Positions 1 to 6,417 of a DNA stretch of 24,087 nt are shown in pieces. Every line of letters begins with the position of its first letter. The first letter of the stretch is position 1. Both the position numbers and the translations under genes were made by a program. Under the pieces are notes generated by a model, which worked only from the letters and a program-made list of their open reading frames with translations, did no database searches and was not told the DNA's origin. Where the stretch lies: contig JAFGUR010000128.1 of assembly GCA_016938425.1 (NCBI GenBank), positions 1 to 24,087 of the forward strand. The letters run 5' to 3'. Source of the DNA: Fusobacteriaceae bacterium (GTDB lineage: Bacteria; Fusobacteriota; Fusobacteriia; Fusobacteriales; Fusobacteriaceae).

Positions 1-404
1 TCATTTTTAATTTTTTCAAGAATTTCAATAGATTTAGAATATTTAAATAATTCAATATAAGAATAAGAAAAGATATTTAATATTTTATTTTTGAGAAAAA
101 AATCATAATCAATTGAAAAATTTTCATATAGTTCAATATTTTTTTGATACCTTTCAGTTCTTATATTTGAATATAAGTATTTCATTAGTATCTCATTATC
201 TTTTTTCTCTATATATTTTTTATTTTTAAAAAAATTATTTACTTTTTCATAAATAAATTCCTCCTCTTTTAATTCTTCTGCTCTAAAAATTAAAAATTTT
301 AAAACTTGATGTTGTTCATCTAGTTTTTTTAAATTTTTTGAAATTCGAAAAATTGGTTCTAATTCAAATTTTTCGCATTCTTTTGCTTTTTCAATTATAG
401 ACAT
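1..404 (-). CDS. Partial leftward gene, unknown function
   Basis: A leftward frame opens with ATG at 404-402 and stays open to the window edge, giving about 134 residues; the 3' end lies outside. An AGGAGG sits on the minus strand at 421-416, 11 bases before the ATG, slightly long spacing. The product begins MSIIEKAKECEKFELEP and is lysine-, glutamate- and aromatic-rich with long helical stretches (FLIFRAEELKEEEFIYEKV around residues 37-55). No signal peptide, membrane segment or catalytic motif is visible. It might be a helical-repeat or DNA-associated regulatory protein, but I do not recognise it. It is divergent from the rep gene and lies on the far side of the origin region. The unbroken frame and the ribosome site support a real gene; the function is open. 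Confidence 0.6.
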   Translation of the reverse strand, partial: MSIIEKAKECEKFELEPIFRISKNLKKLDEQHQVLKFLIFRAEELKEEEFIYEKVNNFFKNKKYIEKKDNEILMKYLYSNIRTERYQKNIELYENFSIDYDFFLKNKILNIFSYSYIELFKYSKSIEILEKIKN

Positions 405-870
405 AAATTTTCTATCCTCCTGAAAAAAAATTTGCAACTAATTAAAAAATAATGTATATTAATAATTGATTAAAAATAACAACAAAAAGTATACATTGTT
501 ATCAATTAAAGTTGTAAAAAGTAAACCTTCAATTGATATATTACATTTATTTAACAAATAAATCAATATTTTTTTTTAGATAGGGTATAAAAAAATAAAA
601 TTAAATTTTTTCCGTTAAAAAATGGAATGATTTATTTTATCAAATATCTTTTAAAAGTTCAAAAGTTATTTGTATTTAGCAACAATTATTTTTTTTAAAA
701 TACTAATTATATTCATTTTGTAAATAAATGAGCTTTTAAAAAATAATTTCCATTTTACCATAAAAACTAAATATTTGTGATTATTTTATAAAAATAGTCA
801 AAAATTAAGTAAAATTATCAATTTTTTACTTAAATTTAATATTTATTTTTATTAAAAAAATCAAATTCTC

Positions 871-919
871 TCTACGTAGATAGATATATATTCTACAAGA
901 TATAATTCTACAAGATATA
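871..919. repeat. Palindrome and 14-bp direct repeats in origin
   Basis: TCTACGTAGA at 871-880 is a perfect 10-bp palindrome. It is followed by two copies of TTCTACAAGATATA at 891-904 and 906-919, 15 bp apart. The word TCTAC is shared by the palindrome and both repeats, suggesting one protein could recognise all three. A further imperfect repeat pair follows (AGAGC at 919 and 964, each ending in AACGCT, at 938 and 981). Confidence 0.7.
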
Positions 920-985
920 GAGCAAAACACAAAACGCTGGAGACCTTGATTTTAAATGTATACAGAGCCAAAAAAAACGCTACGT

Positions 986-1087
986 GTTACCGATTGTCAC
1001 ACTCCCCGTTACCGATTGTCACAAAAAATGGGGGTTTCCCGTTACCGATTGTCACAAAAAAATAGCCTTCCCGTTACCGATTGTCAC
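986..1087 (+). repeat. Four iterons, core GTTACCGATTGTCAC
   Basis: Four exact copies of the 15-bp core occur at 986-1000, 1008-1022, 1041-1055 and 1073-1087. Copies 2-4 share a longer match, CCCGTTACCGATTGTCACA. Starts are 22, 33 and 32 bp apart, close to two, three and three helical turns, so all sites would face the same side of the DNA. The last copy ends 21 bp before the rep start codon. By analogy with Rep_3 plasmids these are initiator binding sites, probably used both for origin melting and for repression of rep. Confidence 0.92.
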
Positions 1088-1108
1088 ATTAAAAAAAAGG
1101 AGTAAATT

Positions 1109-2338
1109 ATGGATTTAATTCAAAATGTTTTTAAAGATTATGATATCAGTTCTCTTAAGATTTTTTATACAATCTTAAGATTTATGAAGATGGAACAAAT
1201 TATTAAAGAGCAAGATTCAAAGGTTCATACAAATGGATATTATCATTGTGAGCTTCATATTAGAGAGATAGCCAAAGCTATTAATTACAAATCAAGACAC
1301 ATAGAGAGATTAGAAAAACTAGGAGCAAAAGCTTCAGAAGTTTTTCATAAAGGGGTAGGAACTAAAGGAGATTCTATTGATGAATTTGGGAATTATGAGT
1401 ATGAAACTATTCACCCAATTTATAAACATTCATATAAAAATGGAGTTTTTTCTGTTGATATTCCTGTTAATGTTTTTGAAAATCTTAATGAATTTTTCTT
1501 AATTGAAAAAATTGATGAACTTATGAAGCTTGATGACAAAATAAGTTTTAGACTTTATCAAATCTTATTTTCACAAATAAAAAAAGGTGTATATACAATT
1601 CACCTAAATTATTTTAATAACTTGATGGGGACATCATATGAAACAAGAGTTTTGAGTACTAAAATCAAAGAGTCAATTAAAGAAATTAATGATAAAACAG
1701 ACATCATAATTGATACAAAGGCCATAGAGCCTGTATATAAAACAGAAAATTCTAGGGAAAAGTTAGTATCGTTAAAAGTGAATTTTTCAAGAAAACAAAA
1801 GACTCAAGAAAATGCTAGTATTAAAGGTATTTTAGCAGAAAGTATTGAAAAAACTTGTCTTAACAGGTTCTTTGAAAAAAAATATAAATCAAATATTTCT
1901 CTTCATAACTCAGTAATCACTAAATTAGTTAATGAGTTCTCAGAAGATATTGTAATCAAAGCTTTAAACTCTGTAAGAAAAGATTTGAATGTCGATATAG
2001 CTAAAAGTTTACAGGCATATTTGACAAAATGCTGTCATACAGAAGCCGAAAACATAAGAATTGTTGAGGAAGCAGAAAGAGAAAAGCTTGAAAAAATTGA
2101 AGAGAAAAAACATGCTGAAGAACTTAAAAAACAAGAAATTAAAAATATTAAAAATTCAAATGAAGAAGTTTGGGAAAGTTTTGAGAAAATGCTAGATGCT
2201 GAAAAAGCAGAAGTTTTGGAAAGAGCAGAAAAATATTATTTAGAAAAAGCAGAGCTTACAGCATTTAATCCAGTTATTAGACAAATTTTTGAAAGAAATA
2301 AAAAGCAATATATTATCAATGTTTTAAGAGGAGCTTAA
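1109..2338 (+). CDS. Plasmid replication initiator, Rep_3 (RepB) family
   Basis: 409 residues. The first ~230 residues look like the paired winged-helix initiator of Rep_3 proteins: the N-terminal segment with FYTILRFMKMEQ, a helix-turn-helix-like CELHIREIAKAINYKSRHIE near residues 47-66, and a second unit with FRLYQILFSQIKKGVYTI near 146-163. The C-terminal part from about residue 310 is a charged coiled coil rich in E and K, longer than in minimal Rep_3 proteins. An AGGAG at 1098-1102 lies 6 bases before the ATG. Four iterons immediately upstream support an initiator and suggest autoregulation. It would recruit host replication proteins and open the AT-rich region for theta replication. Family assignment rests on motif appearance and the iteron context, not on a search. 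Confidence 0.85.
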   Translation: MDLIQNVFKDYDISSLKIFYTILRFMKMEQIIKEQDSKVHTNGYYHCELHIREIAKAINYKSRHIERLEKLGAKASEVFHKGVGTKGDSIDEFGNYEYETIHPIYKHSYKNGVFSVDIPVNVFENLNEFFLIEKIDELMKLDDKISFRLYQILFSQIKKGVYTIHLNYFNNLMGTSYETRVLSTKIKESIKEINDKTDIIIDTKAIEPVYKTENSREKLVSLKVNFSRKQKTQENASIKGILAESIEKTCLNRFFEKKYKSNISLHNSVITKLVNEFSEDIVIKALNSVRKDLNVDIAKSLQAYLTKCCHTEAENIRIVEEAEREKLEKIEEKKHAEELKKQEIKNIKNSNEEVWESFEKMLDAEKAEVLERAEKYYLEKAELTAFNPVIRQIFERNKKQYIINVLRGA

Positions 2339-2370
2339 TATGGACTAATAGTTTATATAAAAAAAACAAA

Positions 2371-2431
2371 AATCCTATAAAAAAATATAGGAGACACCTA
2401 TGCAAAAGTTTTTTATTTGTTTTCTTTTGCA
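2371..2431 (+). promoter_or_regulatory. Two hairpins upstream of the endolysin
   Basis: CCTATA(6 A)TATAGG at 2373-2390 forms a short stem. A second inverted repeat, TGCAAAAG at 2401-2408 with CTTTTGCA at 2424-2431, has a 15-nt loop. No T-run follows either stem on the plus strand, so they are not classic terminators. The second stem lies inside a mini-ORF and may modulate translation of the endolysin. Confidence 0.45.
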
Positions 2432-2450
2432 AAAAAATAAAAGGGGGTAA
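2400..2450 (+). CDS. 16-codon leader ORF before endolysin
   Basis: ATG at 2400 with a good AGGAG at 2389-2393 (6-nt spacing) opens a 16-residue frame, MQKFFICFLLQKNKRG, ending with TAA at 2448-2450. Its last codons AGG GGG form the ribosome site of the endolysin, whose ATG starts 3 nt after the stop. The peptide is hydrophobic in the middle and basic at the end. The position suggests a translated leader that couples to endolysin translation rather than a protein with its own function. It is too short to be sure it is made. Confidence 0.35.
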   Translation: MQKFFICFLLQKNKRG

Positions 2451-2453
2451 AAA

Positions 2454-3032
2454 ATGAATGAAACCGTTCAAAAGTTAAAAAAAATGTTTGAAGAAGCTGG
2501 ACTGTCAAAAGAAGTTACAGCAGGATTACTTGGGAATATAGAAATTGAATCAAACTTTAAACCAATTAAAGAGAGTTTGAAATATTCTTCTGTTGAAAGA
2601 ATAAAAGCTGTATTTCCAAGCAAAGTAAAAGGGATGTCCTATGCAGATATCCAAAAGCTAGTTATGAATGAAAAAGGGTTAGGAAACTTAGTATATGCCG
2701 ATAAGGGTGGCTTTATGTATAGAGGTCGAGGCTTTATCCAAATAACTGGGAAAACTCTTTACGAAGAATATGGCAAGCTTATAGGTGTAGACTTGATTAA
2801 TAATCCAGACTTGGCCTGTGATGAAAAAATAGCAGGAAAAATAGCTATTGAATATATTAAAAAAGTTGGATTTAAATTTTTTAAAGATATTAACACTTCA
2901 AAAGATATTAATTATGTGGTTGATTGTGTAACAAAATCAATCCAAGGAGTAAAGAAAAATTATTCATCAGGTTTTTTACTTGATCATCTTTTGAAAAAAA
3001 GAAAAGCAAGTTTAAAATATTACAATAAATAG
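2454..3032 (+). CDS. Endolysin, GH19 chitinase/lysozyme-like
   Basis: 192 residues with the hallmarks of phage GH19-type lysins: the catalytic-glutamate helix GLLGNIEIESNFKP (E30, E32) and the YRGRGFIQITGKTLYEEYG block at residues 89-107, followed by NNPDLACD. The enzyme would cleave the glycan backbone of peptidoglycan to release progeny. The length equals a single catalytic domain; there is no separate wall-binding domain and no signal peptide, so export should rely on the holin-like proteins encoded next. The start is set by AAGGGGG at 2441-2447. It lies directly after the replication gene, an unusual place for a lysis gene in a phage map but plausible in a circular phage-plasmid where late genes end near the origin. 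Confidence 0.88.
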   Translation: MNETVQKLKKMFEEAGLSKEVTAGLLGNIEIESNFKPIKESLKYSSVERIKAVFPSKVKGMSYADIQKLVMNEKGLGNLVYADKGGFMYRGRGFIQITGKTLYEEYGKLIGVDLINNPDLACDEKIAGKIAIEYIKKVGFKFFKDINTSKDINYVVDCVTKSIQGVKKNYSSGFLLDHLLKKRKASLKYYNK

Positions 3033-3041
3033 GAGTTAATT

Positions 3042-3272
3042 ATGGATGAAAGACTTAATGATGTGGAGAGAACAGTAGAAATTCATGGAGAAAAGATAAA
3101 AAATCTTGAAGAATTTAGTGATATTCATGAGAAAAAACATGAAGGAAGAGATAAAGAACATGACATAAATACATATAAAATAAATGTTATAGAAAGAATA
3201 TTTATTTTTATATTAGCAACAATAGGTACAGTAGTTTTAGGTGCAATACTAAATTTAGTGATAAAAAAATAG
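3042..3272 (+). CDS. XhlA-like membrane protein of lysis cassette
   Basis: 76 residues: a charged, heptad-like N-terminal helix (residues 1-48) and one C-terminal membrane segment (about 52-73, IFIFILATIGTVVLGAIL) ending NLVIKK. This two-part design is typical of haemolysin XhlA-like proteins, which sit beside holin and endolysin genes in PBSX-type phages and help lysis at the membrane. TAGGAG lies upstream, and the gene starts 9 bases after the endolysin stop. It could equally be a small holin. Assignment is from topology and neighbourhood. Confidence 0.7.
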   Translation: MDERLNDVERTVEIHGEKIKNLEEFSDIHEKKHEGRDKEHDINTYKINVIERIFIFILATIGTVVLGAILNLVIKK

Positions 3273-3281
3273 GGGGAAAAA

Positions 3282-3809
3282 ATGGAAAAATATGGTTTTT
3301 ATGTTGTTTTAATTGTAATTTTATCAATAATTTTTTATATGGTTCAAAAAGGGAAAAAAGAAATTATTAAAAAATCTGCAATGATTGCAGTAGAAAAAGT
3401 AGCTGAACACTTTTTTAGTTTAGATAATTCTGAAAAACTAGAAAAGGCAGTAAATATTACTTATCAACTCCTACCAAAGTGGGTAAGAGTTTTAATAAGT
3501 AAAAAGTTACTTACAGCAATAGTTGAAGAAACTTATGAAATTATGAAAAATTATCTTACAAAAAAATTAAATTTACATGAACAAAAGGCAAAAAGTCTTG
3601 CTTTAATGGCAGTCGGTAAGACTTTAGGAGAAGCAGTTGAATTTTCATATAATGGAGATAAAAACTTAACAAGTAATGATCAATTAAAAAGCTTAGATTC
3701 AAAATCTTTAGAGAAAGTAAATTCTATTTGGGGACAATTGAAGTATCAAACAAATTTCAAAGATGAAAAGGATCTTATGGCTGAAATGGGATTTAAAAGA
3801 GTATTTTAG
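3282..3809 (+). CDS. Holin-like protein with N-terminal membrane anchor
   Basis: 175 residues. Residues 4-21 form one hydrophobic segment (FYVVLIVILSIIFYMVQ) followed by a basic stretch and a long soluble helical domain, with no other clear membrane span. The design resembles the LLH-type phage holins, which carry one N-terminal span and a helical tail. It is the third gene of the endolysin/XhlA-like cluster, 9 bases after the previous stop, with a GGGGG ribosome site. A membrane-anchored structural or regulatory role is also possible because the soluble part is large. The C terminus ends MAEMGFKRVF. Confidence 0.5.
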   Translation: MEKYGFYVVLIVILSIIFYMVQKGKKEIIKKSAMIAVEKVAEHFFSLDNSEKLEKAVNITYQLLPKWVRVLISKKLLTAIVEETYEIMKNYLTKKLNLHEQKAKSLALMAVGKTLGEAVEFSYNGDKNLTSNDQLKSLDSKSLEKVNSIWGQLKYQTNFKDEKDLMAEMGFKRVF

Positions 3810-3817
3810 GAGGCAAA

Positions 3818-3979
3818 ATGAAAGAGATGAAAATTCCTGAAGAGATAATAAAAAAAATAGAAAGCTTATTAAGTATTGATGGACCAGCTGAGGTTTTGAT
3901 AGTAAAAAATCATTTAGGAACTGTAAATTTCTCATTCACAGAAAAATGCCAACTTAAAATGATGAATAATGATAAATGA
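3818..3979 (+). CDS. Small protein translationally coupled to recombinase
   Basis: 53 residues (MKEMKIPEEIIKKIESLL at the start) with AGGAGG seven bases before the ATG. Its TGA at 3977-3979 overlaps the next gene, whose ATG is at 3969, by 11 bases, so the two are probably translated together. It has a helix and then likely strands (AEVLIVKN, GTVNFSFTE), no membrane segment and no motif I recognise. The coupling suggests a partner or regulator of the tyrosine recombinase, but that is inference. Confidence 0.65.
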   Translation: MKEMKIPEEIIKKIESLLSIDGPAEVLIVKNHLGTVNFSFTEKCQLKMMNNDK

Positions 3980-4823
3980 ATATAAAAAATATTTAACCAA
4001 CCAAGGTAAAGCAGATAATACAATAAGAGCTTATATTTATTGTATTAAAAGGCTTAAAAGAGAACTTGGAGAAGTAGAAAAGTTAACTTATGTTGCTTTT
4101 AAAAATTACAGAGATTTTTTAAAATCTTCTGGAATCAAAGAAGCAACAATAAATTATAAGTTTGAGGTGTTAAGATCTTATCTAAAATTTCTTATTATAG
4201 AATATGGGATTATGCCTCAAACTTTAGTAAATGAGAAAATTAAGCTTCCATTTAAAACAATTTTAGACCCAGCTAGTCAATATTATGAAAAAGAACTTAC
4301 AATTAACGAAGTTAAAAGAATACTAAAAGAGGCAAAAGAACGAAATATTAGAGATTACTTGCTTCTTTTTTTTATAGTCAGTACAGGTACGAGAGTTAGT
4401 GAAGCATTGCAACTTAAAACTTCTGATACAAACAAAAAACGTATAGAAGTGAGGAGCAAAGGAAAAACAAGGTATATTCTTGTACCAAGTGCCTTTGCGA
4501 AAGAATCAAAGAGCTTTTCTAATAAGAGCAATAATGAATATTTATTTTCTAGTGAAAGAACAGGAAAGGTAATTACAAGTAGAAGAGCATTAGATATTAT
4601 GAAATTCTATTGTAAATTAGCTAAAATACCTGAAAATAAAAGATTTATTCATAATTTAAGACATACTTACACTATTACAGAGCTTGAAGCTAATACGGAT
4701 ATTCATGAGATTGCTTCAAAGTTGGGCCACTCAACAACAAAGACCCTTGAGAAGTATTCAAAGAGAAATGAAAAAAATATTAGAGCAAAAGTCAATGAAA
4801 CAGCTAACAAATTTAAGATTTAG
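3969..4823 (+). CDS. Tyrosine recombinase (Xer/integrase family)
   Basis: 284 residues with an N-terminal SAM-like core-binding domain (about 1-90) and a catalytic domain carrying the full active site: R142 (TGTRVSEALQL), K164 in the beta-hairpin (RSKGKTRYIL), H228 and R231 in HNLRHT, H254 in KLGH and the nucleophile Y263 in LEKYSK. Compact length and Xer-like motifs suggest dimer resolution or site-specific integration. Because the element also has a replication initiator, Xer-type multimer resolution is a reasonable role; integration into the host is the alternative. No att site can be identified from this window alone. The start overlaps the preceding small gene, as expected for coupled translation. 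Confidence 0.9.
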   Translation: MINEYKKYLTNQGKADNTIRAYIYCIKRLKRELGEVEKLTYVAFKNYRDFLKSSGIKEATINYKFEVLRSYLKFLIIEYGIMPQTLVNEKIKLPFKTILDPASQYYEKELTINEVKRILKEAKERNIRDYLLLFFIVSTGTRVSEALQLKTSDTNKKRIEVRSKGKTRYILVPSAFAKESKSFSNKSNNEYLFSSERTGKVITSRRALDIMKFYCKLAKIPENKRFIHNLRHTYTITELEANTDIHEIASKLGHSTTKTLEKYSKRNEKNIRAKVNETANKFKI

Positions 4824-4834
4824 GGGGATAATAA

Positions 4835-5005
4835 TTGAAAGCTGGAGACAATGTTAAAATTAAAGATAGACAAAGCAAATATCATGATAAAGAAGCTATT
4901 ATTTCAGATTTATCAAGTGTTATAAGTGGACAATTTATGGTAGAAATTGATGGAAAAATTATTGGAAGTTGTAGAGTCGAATTTTTAGAAAAAGTGAGGT
5001 GTTAA
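4835..5005 (+). CDS. Small KOW/SH3-like protein, TTG start
   Basis: 56 codons from TTG at 4835, preceded by AGGGGG at 4822-4827 (7-nt spacing). The product begins with KAGDNVKIKD, then has EAIISDLSS and GQFMVEIDGKIIGSC: short beta strands with glycines like an SH3/KOW fold. It starts 11 bases after the recombinase stop and ends one base before the next ATG. No catalytic residue is evident. The non-ATG start is chosen because no ATG fits the ribosome site and the frame is intact from TTG to stop. Function unknown. Confidence 0.6.
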   Translation: MKAGDNVKIKDRQSKYHDKEAIISDLSSVISGQFMVEIDGKIIGSCRVEFLEKVRC

Positions 5006-5006
5006 C

Positions 5007-5132
5007 ATGTTAGAAATTCTAAAATTTATTTTTAGTGATGTTTTACATTTTTTAGGAACTATACTTTTGTTAGAGGCCATATTTCCAATAGTAAAAATTG
5101 AAAAAACTATAATTGACAAAGGAGAAAAATGA
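5007..5132 (+). CDS. Small single-span membrane protein
   Basis: 41 residues beginning MLEILKFIFSDVLHF, with a hydrophobic stretch to about residue 29 and then a charged tail ending IIDKGEK. The start follows a GAGGTG ribosome site and lies one base after the preceding stop; the TGA at 5130-5132 overlaps the next ATG in the ATGA manner. Tight packing supports a real gene. Probably an inner-membrane peptide of unknown role. Confidence 0.55.
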   Translation: MLEILKFIFSDVLHFLGTILLLEAIFPIVKIEKTIIDKGEK

Positions 5133-5348
5133 AAAAAATATTAATTTTATTTACATTAACTTGTACAGTAGTTTTTATATTACAGAAATATCAAGTTCTT
5201 ATTTTAAAGGGGAAATACACACAAGTAAAAGAAACATTTTTTTAGAAGTTGGAGATTGGATTATAAAAAAGAAGACGGAAGCTTTTATGTTTATAATTCT
5301 AATAAATTTAATGAAATATATCAAATTTTAAATGAACAGGAGATATAA
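5129..5348 (+). pseudogene. Small exported-protein gene broken by a T7 run
   Basis: ATG at 5129 has AAAGGAG just upstream and begins with a signal-like helix, MKKILILFTLTCTVVFI. The frame stops after 38 codons at 5243-5245, right after seven T's at 5237-5243. Removing one T would join it to a frame reading RSWRLDYKKEDGSFYVYN and on to TAA at 5346-5348, which abuts the next ATG at 5349. The repaired product would be about 72 residues. The fit at both ends suggests a real small membrane or secreted protein interrupted by a one-base expansion: true mutation, sequencing error, phase variation or programmed slippage. Function unknown; a lysis-related (spanin-like) role is only a guess. Confidence 0.55.
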
Positions 5349-5645
5349 ATGGGGATAACTTTAAAAATATTAATTACACTTTACATACTGATTTGTTTAT
5401 TAGGAATATTAACAACAGAAGCTTATTTTAGTTTGCGAAGCTTCAAAAAGAAGCAATATAAATTAAAAAATAAAATAAAAGGTTCTTTAAAACTTTTTAT
5501 ACTTGGAAGATTGATTTTGTTTTTAATTAATATAATTCCAGTTATACAGATTCCTCATATAATTGGAAATTTAGTGAATATGAAAGAAATTAGTGAAATG
5601 GATGTTGAGAAATTTAAAGAAAAATTTAAATTAGAAGAGGCTTAA
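5349..5645 (+). CDS. Small two-span membrane protein
   Basis: 98 residues with hydrophobic segments at about 4-23 (TLKILITLYILICLLGIL) and 47-70, separated by a very basic loop (SFKKKQYKLKNKIKG), and an acidic C-terminal tail. Topology predicts a membrane protein with a cytoplasmic basic loop. CAGGAG lies 8 bases before the ATG. It ends in a good intrinsic terminator, so it is probably the last gene of the lysis/recombinase transcript. I do not recognise the family. Confidence 0.6.
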   Translation: MGITLKILITLYILICLLGILTTEAYFSLRSFKKKQYKLKNKIKGSLKLFILGRLILFLINIIPVIQIPHIIGNLVNMKEISEMDVEKFKEKFKLEEA

Positions 5646-5658
5646 ATGTCTCTTTTTT
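5636..5658 (+). terminator. Intrinsic terminator overlapping stop codon
   Basis: AGAGGC at 5636-5641 pairs with GTCTCT at 5648-5653 (one G-T pair), loop TTAAAT, followed by a run of T's to 5658. The stem overlaps the end of the membrane-protein gene and should end the transcript that begins near rep or the endolysin. Confidence 0.7.
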
Positions 5659-5677
5659 ATTAGAAAGGGAAAACATT

Positions 5678-5860
5678 ATGATGAAAAAAACTGAAAAGTC
5701 TATAAGAGAAGAAAAAATAAGAATTAAAAGAATATTAAAAAAGCTAAATCCTAATGGGAAAAAATATGAAGAGTATTTATATGCATTAGCACTATTAATG
5801 AATATAAAAAAATTATTAAGAAAAATGGAAAAAACCAGTCCATCTACTAAACAAAATTAG
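5678..5860 (+). CDS. Small basic helical protein
   Basis: 60 residues from the first of two adjacent ATGs (5678, 5681) behind AGAAAGGG. The sequence is highly basic and helical (SIREEKIRIKRILKKLNP) with a middle stretch YLYALALLMNIKKLLRKM. It could bind nucleic acid or be a small regulator, but no family is recognised. It follows a terminator, so it needs read-through or a promoter I cannot identify. Confidence 0.45.
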   Translation: MMKKTEKSIREEKIRIKRILKKLNPNGKKYEEYLYALALLMNIKKLLRKMEKTSPSTKQN

Positions 5861-6098
5861 TTAAATTTATAAAAATAAAATAAGTATGTAAACACTCTGA
5901 AAAATACATAAAAAATAAAAAGATTTAAAACCTTTAATTATAAAGTATAGAGTAAATTTTAAATAGTTCGTATTAGAGTTTATATTATACGAATATCCCA
6001 TGTTTTTACAAACATAATACTGTTCGAGATTTCTTTCATACTAAAATTCTAGTTTTTACAAAATATCCAAATGAAATAAGAAAAAAAAGTAAACAAAA

Positions 6099-6200
6099 CT
6101 ATAAACATAAAATAACTATAAAACATATAAAAGTTAAACAAAAATGTAAACAAAACATATGAAAAAAATCAATTTTGTTTATAAAAATCGTAGAACTCAT
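6099..6200 (-). CDS. Candidate leftward hydrophobic 33-aa peptide
   Basis: On the minus strand AGGGGGTG lies four bases before ATG at 6200-6198. The 33-codon frame reads MSSTIFINKIDFFHMF, continues with a Cys/Leu/Phe/Ile-rich stretch and ends at TAG (6101-6099). A peptide of this size that is almost wholly a membrane span resembles type I toxin or small regulatory membrane peptides. The strong ribosome site is the main support; AT-rich sequence readily gives Phe/Leu-rich chance frames, so it may be spurious. No clear terminator follows. Confidence 0.3.
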   Translation of the reverse strand: MSSTIFINKIDFFHMFCLHFCLTFICFIVILCL

Positions 6201-6275
6201 GTTCACCCCCTAATTTGTAATAAATATATGGTTTAATTACACATTCACTCCTTGCAGACTAGCCCCTAAAAATTT

Positions 6276-6298
6276 CTGTAAAAATAGAATTTTTACAG
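6276..6298. repeat. Perfect 9-bp inverted repeat, operator or res candidate
   Basis: CTGTAAAAA at 6276-6284 and TTTTTACAG at 6290-6298 flank the 5-bp TAGAA. No T-run follows on the plus strand. It ends 39 bp upstream of the -35 box of the serine recombinase promoter, a fitting place for a recombinase or repressor site. Confidence 0.5.
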
Positions 6299-6337
6299 GT
6301 ACACTTTAAAGGTTTTTAAAAAAGGTATACTTTTATA

Positions 6338-6366
6338 TTGACATAATAAAAAAATGGTGTTAATAT
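6338..6366 (+). promoter_or_regulatory. Sigma70-type promoter for serine recombinase
   Basis: TTGACA at 6338-6343, a 17-bp spacer and TAATAT at 6361-6366. The expected transcript start near 6373 leaves a leader of about 45 nt before the recombinase ATG, which has AGGAG at 6406-6410. Confidence 0.7.
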
Positions 6367-6417
6367 TTAGGTATAAATTAAACGAAAGTTAAAACTAAAC
6401 CTTTTAGGAGTGATTTT

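Larger units (their letters stand above)
405..1108. other. Non-coding replication-origin region
   Basis: About 700 bases without a convincing gene separate the leftward ORF from rep. The part from about 540 to 870 is almost pure A/T and is a good candidate for the unwinding element. The right end holds two 14-bp direct repeats, a 10-bp palindrome and four iterons directly ahead of the initiator gene. Near 451-507 the words AATGTATA and AATTGAT recur as inverted copies (451-458 with 490-497; 464-470 with 501-507), which could be operator half-sites for the leftward gene. No clear DnaA box was found by eye. Calling this the origin follows from the iterons plus an adjacent Rep_3 gene, the usual arrangement in iteron plasmids. 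Confidence 0.7.
5861..6417. other. Intergenic region before serine recombinase
   Basis: About 560 AT-rich bases with several structured motifs: TTCGTAT at 5967-5973 inverted at 5987-5993; GTTTTTACAAA repeated directly at 6002-6012 and 6052-6062; GTAAACAAAAC repeated at 6089-6099 and 6146-6156; a 9-bp perfect inverted repeat CTGTAAAAA/TTTTTACAG at 6276-6298; and a strong promoter at 6338-6366. A possible leftward mini-gene lies at 6099-6200. The inverted repeats upstream of a serine recombinase could be its crossover or operator sites. Confidence 0.5.

Noticed and set aside
986..1087. CRISPR-like array
   Set aside because: Repeats are 15 bp with unequal 7-18 bp gaps, no spacers of protospacer size and no cas genes; they are iterons.
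4366..4373. T8 run in the tyrosine recombinase as a slippage site
   Set aside because: The frame is intact and all catalytic residues follow; no useful alternative product is evident.
5113..5331. 72-codon frame from TTG overlapping the broken small gene
   Set aside because: No ribosome site at the proper distance; the AAAGGAG serves ATG 5129. Its frame is probably a shadow of the T7-interrupted gene, though it covers part of the same region.
5982..6041. 19-codon leftward ORF
   Set aside because: No ribosome site and no conserved features; likely chance.
6003..6297. Scattered TGTAAAAA words as a regulon motif
   Set aside because: This word is expected several times by chance in DNA this AT-rich; only the perfect inverted pair at 6276-6298 was kept.
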